A stretch of 15,578 nt of DNA from Planctomycetaceae bacterium (GTDB lineage Bacteria; Planctomycetota; Planctomycetia; Pirellulales; Pirellulaceae). The translations under genes and the position numbers were made by a program. The stretch's first letter is position 1. Every line of letters starts with the position of its first letter. Under the pieces are notes generated by a model that had not been told where the DNA came from, ran no database searches, and was given only the letters and a program-made list of their open reading frames with translations. The stretch covers positions 1 to 15,578 of the forward strand of contig SXHS01000126.1 in assembly GCA_005773145.1 (NCBI GenBank), written 5' to 3'. This document shows, one piece after another, positions 6,433 to 13,863 of this stretch.

Positions 6433-7701
6433 ATGTCAGGGACGATCGAGCCATTTAGTTTCGTGCACACCAGCGATTGGCACTTGGAACAGCCGGTGGC
6501 CGGTCTGTCGGTGGTTCCGGATGCGTGGTACGAGCGTTTGTTGGATGCGCCCTACGCGGCCGCCGAACGGGTCGTCGACACGACCCTCCAATCGAACGCC
6601 GATTTTCTGATTCTCGCGGGCGATATCCTGCAGGCCAAGTGGGCGGGGCCGCACGCGGTAGATTTCCTGCGCCAACAATTGGAGCGACTGGCAGCGGCCA
6701 AGATCCCCGTCTACTGGGTGAGCGGGCGAGTGGATCTTCCGGAGGACTGGCCCTCCACGATCCCATTGCCAACGAATGTGCAGCGGTTGGGGCATGGCGA
6801 ACCCGTTCCACGGCCAATCATGCGCGACACCACGCCGCTGGCAACGATTGAGGGGGCGACGCTGGCCGCCAACGATACCGTGCGCAGCGACCTGTTTCCG
6901 GTACGAGAGCGTCAGTTGTATCGCATCGTCACGGTGCATGGCTCCGCCGACCTGTCCTCCCTAGCGCGCGACGATCTGGAATATTGGGCACTCGGTGGCC
7001 GCCACCATTTCAAGAAATGGCGGCGGCATGGGTGCGCGGCCGTGACCTGTGGCAGCCCCCAATCACGGCAGCCAGCAGAAGTGGGTCCTCATGGCTGCGC
7101 CACCGTACGCGTCGCAGCCGACGGCAGCACGGAAGTTCAGCACGTCGCCACGGATATCTTGCGATGGCAATCCGTTTCCGTCGAGGTTCATTCGGCCACG
7201 ACACGAAGTGATTTCGAACATCGCCTGCGCGAACATGCCCAACGTTTACTCGTTGAGGCTGGAGGGCGTTCGCTCTTAGTCCAGTGGTCGGTCGTAGACG
7301 CCGGATGTCGGCCCGATTCGCCCGGTGCGCGACTCCTGGCCCAGATGCGTTGCGGACGGCTGGCAGCAGATCTCTGTCAGGATTTGCAACGCGCATTTGG
7401 GCAACTGGAGCCTGGATTATGGAGTGCCGAGTTGGACGTTGCACCATCCGCGCAGCCAGCGCCGTCTTGGCAAGGGGAAGACTCGGTGTTGGGAGAATTC
7501 CTGCGGGCCGTGCAGATGGGCCAGGATCAACTCGACCGTCCGTTGGTTGCGGAGCAATGGCTCACCGATCAAGGCGATTCAACCCACATTCCCACCTCGA
7601 TGCGCGTGCATAACGCTGCGGATCGACAACGCATTTTGCATCAGGTCGCGGCATTGGGGGCCGACTTGCTGCAGGGTCACTATCAGGAGTTGGAAACGTG
7701 A
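6433..7701 (+). CDS. SbcD/YhaO-like metallophosphoesterase with degenerate active site
   Basis: This 422-residue protein has the N-terminal Mre11/SbcD/YhaO phosphoesterase fold and a C-terminal region of unknown fold. Numbered from the ATG at 6433, motif I is HTSDWHL (12-18; Asp15, His17), motif II is LAGD (61-64; Asp64), His169 lies in TVHG, and the last motif reads YWALGGRHH (184-192). The GNHD motif, which normally supplies a metal-binding Asn and the catalytic His, reads GRVD (98-101), and the first His of GHxH is Gly189. Compared with Pyrococcus Mre11, the ligands of one metal site are kept (Asp15, His17, Asp64, His191), while two ligands of the other site and the catalytic His are lost. 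Nuclease activity is therefore doubtful; a structural or regulatory role for the ATPase partner is possible. Its stop overlaps the GTG of the ATPase gene by four bases (GTGA), so the two are translationally coupled. An upstream in-frame TTG at 6406 is the alternative start. Confidence 0.88.
   Translation: MSGTIEPFSFVHTSDWHLEQPVAGLSVVPDAWYERLLDAPYAAAERVVDTTLQSNADFLILAGDILQAKWAGPHAVDFLRQQLERLAAAKIPVYWVSGRVDLPEDWPSTIPLPTNVQRLGHGEPVPRPIMRDTTPLATIEGATLAANDTVRSDLFPVRERQLYRIVTVHGSADLSSLARDDLEYWALGGRHHFKKWRRHGCAAVTCGSPQSRQPAEVGPHGCATVRVAADGSTEVQHVATDILRWQSVSVEVHSATTRSDFEHRLREHAQRLLVEAGGRSLLVQWSVVDAGCRPDSPGARLLAQMRCGRLAADLCQDLQRAFGQLEPGLWSAELDVAPSAQPAPSWQGEDSVLGEFLRAVQMGQDQLDRPLVAEQWLTDQGDSTHIPTSMRVHNAADRQRILHQVAALGADLLQGHYQELET
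7685..7689 (+). promoter_or_regulatory. Shine-Dalgarno site for the GTG start of the ATPase
   Basis: AGGAG ends 8 bases before the GTG at 7698, inside the last codons of the phosphoesterase gene. Together with the GTGA stop-start overlap it supports the GTG as the true start and coupled translation of the two subunits. Confidence 0.7.
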
Positions 7702-10700
7702 AGATCACCGATTTGGAAATTCAACGTTTCGGACAGTGGCAGGACCTGCGCATTTCTCACGTATCGGCTGGACTCACCGTATTTTACGGACCCAATGAGG
7801 CCGGCAAGACCACCCTGTTGCATTACATTCGCTCCATCTTATATGGCCACACCCCATCCGCCGGACATCGCTACCTCGAGCCGGCAGGGCCTGGAGAGCC
7901 CTCCAGCGGGCGCCCGGCTAACGGCGGATCGCTGTACCTTTCCCATTCGGGTAGCGCCTATGTGGTGCAGCGCACCTTCAGCGCCAAGGAACCAAGCGAC
8001 GACGGGGGTGAGCTGCGCGTCTTGGCGGCGGATGGCGCACGGCAGGGAACGGATCGGCTGGCCTCGATGTTACAGGGGGTTGATGAAGCCACGTTTCGCA
8101 CGGTATTTGCGATTGGTTTGAGCGAACTGCAACACCTGGCAACGTTGGATCATTCGGCAGCCGCGCAGTATCTGTATCAGCTGTCTACAGGCACGAATCA
8201 CGTCTCGTTGTCGCATGTGATGCGACATTTGCGAAAGAAGCGAGATACGACGGGGAGTTGGGCCGATCCCACATCCGGCTGGCAACAACTGCAGGGGCAA
8301 GAGCAGAAGTTGGTAGCCGAGGTGAAGCAGCATACGGCCAGTCAAGGGCGTTGGAAGACGCTGATGGCCGACCGAGACGCGGTCAATGGCGAGGTATCCC
8401 AACTGGAAGCCCGTCGCCGACAGCTGCAAGACGACGTCTACTGGGACGAGAGCTGGCAACGCGTCCGTCCGGTATGGGAGCAACTCCAACGTGTGAGGTA
8501 TGACCTGCACGAGCCGGGCACAGTGGATGAGCCGCCGGCCGCCCTCCGCCGGCAGTGGGATGCACTCACCGAGCAAATTGCGGAGGCCGAGGCCCATCGG
8601 CAGCTGTTGCAGGAGCGTTGTGACACGCACCGTCACGAGGTCCGTCAGCACGCCGTCGATCCGAAGATCTGGCGGCAATCCGCTCGTATCAGCGCCCTAT
8701 TGGAGCAACGGAGCTGGATTGCGGGCCTGGTTCTGCAACGCAATCAATTGGAACAACAGCTCAAAGAACAGTCGCCCCAAGTGGCAAAAAAGAATTTGCT
8801 GGCGGGTGAGTCCACTCCCACGCTCACGCGGGCCATGTTGCTTTCGCTACGAAAGTCGGCCCGTCACTACGCACTGAGTCGCCGACGAGCCGACTCCTTA
8901 CAGGCACGCGTCCCCCCCGCGCCGCAGCCCACCGCGCAATTGGGCGGTTTGGACCAGGTGCAACAAATCATGTCGGATGCGGGGAGCCCTCCACCGCCGA
9001 AGGGTGGCTGGGACGTGGTCTCAGCCGTCGAGACGACGGCGCAACTGGTCGCCAATCTGCGACAGCGACTACGGCTGGAAGACGACGTCCCGCAGACACA
9101 ATCCCAATTGCGAGACTATGATCGTGCCTATCGTCAATTGATGGATCGACAGATACTTTCGCCCCATGTCCTGTTCGGCGTTGGAGCCATTTTTTCGGTC
9201 GGCATTCTGTTGCTGCTCGTCGCCCTCTTTGGAAAGACGTTTGGGCTGGCACCCAACAGTCGACAGTTGCTGGGCATGATTGGCGCGGTTTTCACGATGG
9301 CTGCCATTTTTATGAAGTGGAGCCTGCACCACTCAATCGATGAGCAGCTCGAACAATGCGCCCGGCAACGGGGTCTCGCGCACGACCAATGGAAGCGTCT
9401 GTCCCAGGAACAGAAGCGATTGGACGAACTGCTTCCCGCCGGCGGCGGGCCCATGGCGCAGCGTTTGAGCACTGCGGAGAATCGACTATCGCAGCTGGAG
9501 TCTCTCTGGTCAGAACTCGAGCGGCCCGAGGACCCAGAACCCAATTTCGAGCGTTTGACCGCTCGAGCAGCCGCCGCCACGCGCGCCATGCACCGCGCGC
9601 AGCGACGATGGCAAGCCACTCTACGCGCCTGCCAGCTCTCCGATCAACTCACTCCGGACGACCTCAAGTCATTGGTGACCGCGTATCAGGAAAGGGTCCG
9701 AGATCGCCGGCTGCATGTTCGCTTGCGCAACGAGTTCCAGCACCGCAATCGTGAATTGATGGGGGTGCGCAAACGCATCATGCATCTGGTGCGTGACATG
9801 CGACTGAAAACCGAGGACCAAGACCCCGTCCGGCTGCTGGATCTACTCGGACGGTCGCTACAGCAGCAGGACCAGATCGTTGAGCAACGCAAGTCGCTAC
9901 GCAGTCAATTGCAACAGCTCCGCCATGAGTTGCAGGAAGCCACCCGCACGTGGCAACAGCTCCGTCAACAACAACAAGACTTGCTGCGTGAACAGAACTG
10001 GGTCGACTTGCAGCCTCTGCAACAATGGGAAGAACGCTACGCCCGGCATCAGCTACTGCAGCAACAAGAAAACGAGGCACTCGACGAGATCGTTCGCTTG
10101 CAGGGCACGGACGACGATCAACGATCCTTGTTGGAGAAACTGCAAGCGCAGTCGCAACGCAATCTGGCCGAGCTGGGCACGAAGGCCCGCACGGAAATCA
10201 TTCGCATCGAAGAACGATTGAAGCAATTGCATCAACGCCAGGGTGAACTGCAACAGCAGATCCTGGCGTTGACCACCGACCGCCGTTTACCGGAGGCACG
10301 ATTGAGATTGGCGGCCTTACGGCAGCGCATGCAAAAACAAGTCACGGACTGGCATGTCTATCAGACATCCAGCCTGCTCTTGCAGGATGTTTACAAAAAA
10401 TTTGAGCAGAATCGGCAGCCGGAGGCCTTGCAAGAGGCCTCCGCCCTGCTGAAGCAATTAACAGGCGGCCGTTATCCACGCATCTGGACCCCTATGGATG
10501 AAGATCGACTCTTGGTAGACGATCTCGAAGGGCGCGCCTGGCAAGTGGAGGAGCTGAGCCGTGGGACTCGTGAGCAGGTTTTTCTGGCATTGCGGCTGTC
10601 GCTGATCGCCGGCTACGCCCGCCGTGGCGTCCGGTTGCCGATTGTCTTGGATGACGTCTTGGTGAACTTTGATACGGTCCGCTCGCGCCGAGCGACCCGC

Positions 10701-11369
10701 GTCCTCACCGAGTTTGCCGAGCAGGGACATCAAATGCTCGTGTTCACCTGCCACGAGCATATCCGGCATGATTTCCGCCAATTGGGGGCGGACGTCCGCG
10801 ATCTACCAGTCGCCGATCGAGATGGCGACACGCCCCCTCTGGTCTCCAATATTGAACCGCGACGACGGCGAAAGAGGAAGAAGAACAAGATACGACGCAC
10901 AGCGACCGCTCCGGCCCCCATGACCGTCGGAACCGTCATCATTGGCCAGCCCCGGCCGGCGACGTTTCTGCAGGAGCAACCGGTCGAGCCGGCACGCGCC
11001 GAACTGGTCCCGACCATCATAAACGGAACTTCTTCTCTGAATCGCACGCCGACACTTTATGGAGACGATATTCCCCCTGGCCAGACGCACAGCCTGATTT
11101 CCACAACCAACGCCGAATCGCCAGACGACGAGCGCGAACTCGACATGCCCAGCGCCAGCTATCGAGATGAGCTGCCGCCTGCACAACGATCTCGGGCGTA
11201 TCAGGAGCCGGCCCATGCGTTGGAAGACACGAACCGCGACACCCCTACCCTCCACTCGTCCCAACCTTCGCTGGTCAACCACGAGTACTCGCTGGCAGAA
11301 GACGCGAGGTACCGAGCGTGGCACGCCGCGCCTACGCATCCGAACTCGCCCCATACCCACCCGAGTTAG
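7698..11369 (+). CDS. YhaN/Rad50-like coiled-coil ATPase with central membrane hairpin
   Basis: This 1223-residue SMC-like ATPase is the likely partner of the upstream phosphoesterase. The N-terminal ATPase lobe starts MKITDLEIQRFG and carries Walker A GPNEAGKT (31-38), as in the YhaN family (AAA_27). Long Gln/Arg/Leu-rich coiled coils run about 195-480 and 545-930. Between them two hydrophobic segments (about 491-513 and 524-541) form a membrane hairpin at the midpoint, where Rad50/SbcC has its CxxC zinc hook; no CxxC is present. The C-terminal lobe has the signature ELSRGTREQ (952-960), Walker B LPIVLDD (980-986, with Asp in the catalytic position usually held by Glu) and an H-loop His1019 in FTCHEH. 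After about residue 1040 comes a tail of about 180 residues, with a basic run at 1055-1067 (RRRRKRKKNKIRR) and then Pro/Ser/Thr/acidic sequence, probably disordered. It begins with GTG, overlapping the previous stop. A DNA-repair role is inferred from SbcCD and from B. subtilis YhaN. Confidence 0.9.
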   Translation: MKITDLEIQRFGQWQDLRISHVSAGLTVFYGPNEAGKTTLLHYIRSILYGHTPSAGHRYLEPAGPGEPSSGRPANGGSLYLSHSGSAYVVQRTFSAKEPSDDGGELRVLAADGARQGTDRLASMLQGVDEATFRTVFAIGLSELQHLATLDHSAAAQYLYQLSTGTNHVSLSHVMRHLRKKRDTTGSWADPTSGWQQLQGQEQKLVAEVKQHTASQGRWKTLMADRDAVNGEVSQLEARRRQLQDDVYWDESWQRVRPVWEQLQRVRYDLHEPGTVDEPPAALRRQWDALTEQIAEAEAHRQLLQERCDTHRHEVRQHAVDPKIWRQSARISALLEQRSWIAGLVLQRNQLEQQLKEQSPQVAKKNLLAGESTPTLTRAMLLSLRKSARHYALSRRRADSLQARVPPAPQPTAQLGGLDQVQQIMSDAGSPPPPKGGWDVVSAVETTAQLVANLRQRLRLEDDVPQTQSQLRDYDRAYRQLMDRQILSPHVLFGVGAIFSVGILLLLVALFGKTFGLAPNSRQLLGMIGAVFTMAAIFMKWSLHHSIDEQLEQCARQRGLAHDQWKRLSQEQKRLDELLPAGGGPMAQRLSTAENRLSQLESLWSELERPEDPEPNFERLTARAAAATRAMHRAQRRWQATLRACQLSDQLTPDDLKSLVTAYQERVRDRRLHVRLRNEFQHRNRELMGVRKRIMHLVRDMRLKTEDQDPVRLLDLLGRSLQQQDQIVEQRKSLRSQLQQLRHELQEATRTWQQLRQQQQDLLREQNWVDLQPLQQWEERYARHQLLQQQENEALDEIVRLQGTDDDQRSLLEKLQAQSQRNLAELGTKARTEIIRIEERLKQLHQRQGELQQQILALTTDRRLPEARLRLAALRQRMQKQVTDWHVYQTSSLLLQDVYKKFEQNRQPEALQEASALLKQLTGGRYPRIWTPMDEDRLLVDDLEGRAWQVEELSRGTREQVFLALRLSLIAGYARRGVRLPIVLDDVLVNFDTVRSRRATRVLTEFAEQGHQMLVFTCHEHIRHDFRQLGADVRDLPVADRDGDTPPLVSNIEPRRRRKRKKNKIRRTATAPAPMTVGTVIIGQPRPATFLQEQPVEPARAELVPTIINGTSSLNRTPTLYGDDIPPGQTHSLISTTNAESPDDERELDMPSASYRDELPPAQRSRAYQEPAHALEDTNRDTPTLHSSQPSLVNHEYSLAEDARYRAWHAAPTHPNSPHTHPS

Positions 11370-11375
11370 TCGGAG

Positions 11376-11394
11376 CGATCAGACGGGGTGATCG
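11376..11394. terminator. Inverted repeat between convergent stops
   Basis: CGATCA (11376-11381), a 7-base loop and TGATCG (11389-11394) form a perfect 6-bp stem. It starts 7 bases after the ATPase stop and spans the stop codon of the convergent acyltransferase gene. It has no T-tract on either side, so it may be a weak bidirectional terminator or chance. Confidence 0.3.
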
Positions 11395-12503
11395 GATGTG
11401 TCGCCGGCCCAGTAGGTCTGAAAATTCTTGATAAACCACTGTCGGGCCACCCATCGGTCCAGCGGATAGCGGTTCCACAGGTAGGCCGTCATGGGAAGCA
11501 GGTGGGTTCCGAGTCGTCGCTTGGTCTCGTTGTTTAGCGGTCCCAGGCTGACCCAATCCAATCCCTGCTGAATGGCGTAGGCCACGGCGTCGTAGGTCAA
11601 ATTGTGATAGGCCTTGGACTTGAGCGAGAGATCGTAATCGAAACCGCCGTGGGTTTGCAGCATCCCCTGTCCACTTGTAATGAACGTCATGAACCCAATC
11701 ACGCGGTCACCGACGCGGGAGATGAGGGCCACCTGCGATTGGGTCGCAAACGCCTGGGGATCGGTCAGGACGTCATTGTAAGGCACAAAAAAGGCACTTC
11801 GCGCCGCGCTCGCCCGCAGGCACTCCTGCATCGACGCTAACACCTGGCCGTTGAATGGACTCGTCAAAAGCTCCGTAACGGCCCCCGCACGATCATAATC
11901 CATGCGTTGCTGCCGCCAATTGCGGCGGCGTTTTTTGGTGGTCGTTTCAAGAAAACGGTTCAACGAACCACACCCAGCGATGCGGATGTGAACCAGCGGA
12001 ATCATCGGAAAAGCGTCAAAATTTTTCTCCGCATCCAATGGAGACACTCCCGTCGGCTCTGAGATCCAGATGGATTCGATGCCGCGTTGCGCCTTCAAGT
12101 GCCGTACCACGGCCGCGACCACTTCGGCACGACGGGGGGCATATTCGCTGGCGATGGCGAAAGGGGATGCGTGTTCGTAGGCCAGGAACGCTGTGTCCAG
12201 CAGATACGATGTCTTGCGGGCCAATGGACCGAGCAACATTCCCAACCACCACCGCAGCCGCGGGGTCAACAGGTCGGTACTCTTCCGCTTCGACAAGCGG
12301 ACCACCGGCACCATGCCGACCCACGAACCTTGGCGAGTGATTCGCAGGTAGGACAACTCCGTAGCGGGACTGGAAAACGCCGCAAAATGCTGAAAATTAT
12401 CCACCGTGGGGCGGTTGAGACGGGACAAATCCTCCGGCGAGAGAGACGGAATCTGTTCGATCTCGAGTTGCCAGTCGCCCAACTCGCCTTGGTCACGGTT
12501 CAT
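11379..12503 (-). CDS. FemAB/GNAT-like N-acyltransferase
   Basis: This is a 374-residue soluble protein with an acyl-CoA N-acyltransferase fold. The N-terminal 170 residues are a degenerate first GNAT-like half. The basic segment KKRRRNWRQQRMDYDRAG (190-207) precedes the second half and is typical of the Acetyltransf_6/FemAB-like family. The core follows: VALISRVGDRVIGFMTF (258-274), GGFDYDLSLKSKAYHNLTYDAVAYAIQQGLDWVSLG (286-321) and then the ETKRRLG loop (326-332). Relatives add aminoacyl or acyl groups to peptidoglycan precursors, lipids or exopolysaccharide components; the substrate here is unknown. It is convergent with the ATPase gene (9 bases between stops) and divergent from the desaturase (262 bases). 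No Shine-Dalgarno motif is evident before the ATG at 12503. Its presence near a desaturase and an O-antigen ligase favours an envelope role, which is inference only. Confidence 0.8.
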   Translation of the reverse strand: MNRDQGELGDWQLEIEQIPSLSPEDLSRLNRPTVDNFQHFAAFSSPATELSYLRITRQGSWVGMVPVVRLSKRKSTDLLTPRLRWWLGMLLGPLARKTSYLLDTAFLAYEHASPFAIASEYAPRRAEVVAAVVRHLKAQRGIESIWISEPTGVSPLDAEKNFDAFPMIPLVHIRIAGCGSLNRFLETTTKKRRRNWRQQRMDYDRAGAVTELLTSPFNGQVLASMQECLRASAARSAFFVPYNDVLTDPQAFATQSQVALISRVGDRVIGFMTFITSGQGMLQTHGGFDYDLSLKSKAYHNLTYDAVAYAIQQGLDWVSLGPLNNETKRRLGTHLLPMTAYLWNRYPLDRWVARQWFIKNFQTYWAGDTSDHPV

Positions 12504-12670
12504 TCCAGATTATCCCCGCTGCCGCTCCGCAAGACGCCTTTTGCCAGCGGGAGTGTTGCTGCGGAGTCCCACTACGTCTCAGAAGGGCCAGAATAGTCTA
12601 AGGGAGGCCCTCACGCAAATCGCCATCCCACAGAACAACCCCATCAGCGTTTGGCCCTCCAGCCGGCGAA

Positions 12671-12699
12671 TTGACAGCAGACCGGAGAGTAGGTAGGCT
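12671..12699 (+). promoter_or_regulatory. Promoter of the fatty acid desaturase gene
   Basis: A perfect TTGACA (12671-12676) is followed by exactly 17 bases and TAGGCT (12694-12699), which keeps the key T, A and final T of the -10 box. Transcription would start near 12706, giving a leader of about 60 nt before the start codon at 12766. Confidence 0.5.
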
Positions 12700-12752
12700 G
12701 GGGGAAGACTGCAATCTGCAGGTGATTGGTGGACATAACTGGCCTCAGGGAC

Positions 12753-12757
12753 AGGAG
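12753..12757 (+). promoter_or_regulatory. Shine-Dalgarno site for the TTG start of the desaturase
   Basis: AGGAG ends 8 bases before the TTG at 12766. It supports this rare start over the first in-frame ATG inside the gene (codon 32), which has no such site and would cut into the first membrane segment. Confidence 0.6.
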
Positions 12758-12765
12758 TTAGTCAC

Positions 12766-13863
12766 TTGCCAAGTCGATCCGGCACCGTTTTGAGCGAGCG
12801 ACCAGAGCCCCTCGGGGGCGAAGCGCCCGCCGCCCGTGAGGGGCGCAACACGCCGCTGATGCTGCGATTACTCCCGGTCCCGCTGGCCATCGTCGGGATG
12901 GTATGTCTGGGGCATGGACTCATGGGAACCAATCCGTGGGTCCACGGACTACTGACGGTGGCCACGGCCTACATGATGTTTTGTTGGACTAGCACATTCC
13001 ACGAAACGGCCCACCAGACCCTTTGGAAGACCGGCTGGCTGAACGTTGCCGCCGGGCGCATGCTGGGGACCATGATGTTCGTCCCTTATACGTTGTATCG
13101 CGAGAATCACATCCGCCATCATGCGTATTTGAACCGTCAGGAGGATTGGGAATTGTGGCCCTATAGCGACGGGACCACGTCGCTTTCGTTTCGGCGACTG
13201 TATGTCTGGTTCGACTTGTTTCTGGGAATCTTAAGTGCAGCCTTGATCTACAGTCGTATGTATTGGCATCGATCCTCGCCGATTCGTACGGGCGAACTGC
13301 AACGCACAATTGGCTGGGAGTATCTGGCAATCGCGGTGTTCTGGTCCGTGACATGGGGCGCCGTTTCCTGGCTGGGCCAATGGCCACAACATTTGGCGGG
13401 CGTCCTTGTGCCCCTGAGTCTGGCCGGAATGCTACAGACCGGAAGAAAACTGACCGAGCATCTTGGGATGGCCAGCTACGACCCCTTGCACGGCACTCGG
13501 ACCGTGGTGCCGAAAAAGTGGCTGGTTCGGATTTGCTCGTACTTGAACTTCGACATCTTCGTGCATGGGCCACATCATCGTCATCCGCGTGCCGCTCATC
13601 ATACGCTGCGGGGACGCATGGAATCGTACGTGCGGGGAAATCCAGGCGTCGACTACCCGGTCTACGAGACCTATGGGAGTGCCGTCCGGGCCATGCTGCC
13701 GAGCCTATTTTTGAATCCGGGTTGTGGTGTCAACGCGGGCGGGTCGCAGTCGAATCGCTTGAAGAATCCCGACATTCAAGATTTCGTGTACGACGTGGTT
13801 ACAGACGTTGCCGTGGAGCCGACTGAAAACACGCTCCTGGCCGGATCTAGTCGCGATACCTAA
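12766..13863 (+). CDS. Membrane fatty acid desaturase family protein
   Basis: This 365-residue integral membrane di-iron enzyme introduces a double bond, or occasionally a hydroxyl group, into an acyl chain or carotenoid-like substrate. The three histidine boxes are intact: HETAH (79-83), HIRHH (115-119) and HGPHH (267-271, within VHGPHHRHP). An extra His is at 232 (TEHLG), as in many members. Hydrophobic segments at about 33-53, 58-77, 93-109, 147-163, 185-204 and 208-225 frame the boxes. The first 28 residues are hydrophilic and Pro/Glu/Arg-rich. The roughly 50 residues after 315 are non-membrane. It starts at a TTG with a good AGGAG. No electron-donor gene lies next to it. Its stop directly abuts that of the convergent ligase gene. 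Substrate and double-bond position cannot be read from sequence. Confidence 0.9.
   Translation: MPSRSGTVLSERPEPLGGEAPAAREGRNTPLMLRLLPVPLAIVGMVCLGHGLMGTNPWVHGLLTVATAYMMFCWTSTFHETAHQTLWKTGWLNVAAGRMLGTMMFVPYTLYRENHIRHHAYLNRQEDWELWPYSDGTTSLSFRRLYVWFDLFLGILSAALIYSRMYWHRSSPIRTGELQRTIGWEYLAIAVFWSVTWGAVSWLGQWPQHLAGVLVPLSLAGMLQTGRKLTEHLGMASYDPLHGTRTVVPKKWLVRICSYLNFDIFVHGPHHRHPRAAHHTLRGRMESYVRGNPGVDYPVYETYGSAVRAMLPSLFLNPGCGVNAGGSQSNRLKNPDIQDFVYDVVTDVAVEPTENTLLAGSSRDT

Noticed and set aside
9134..9619. Antisense open frames within the ATPase gene (also 8070-8678 and 10803-11360)
   Set aside because: They are typical shadows of a G+C-rich gene and have Arg/Ser/Cys-rich composition without domains.
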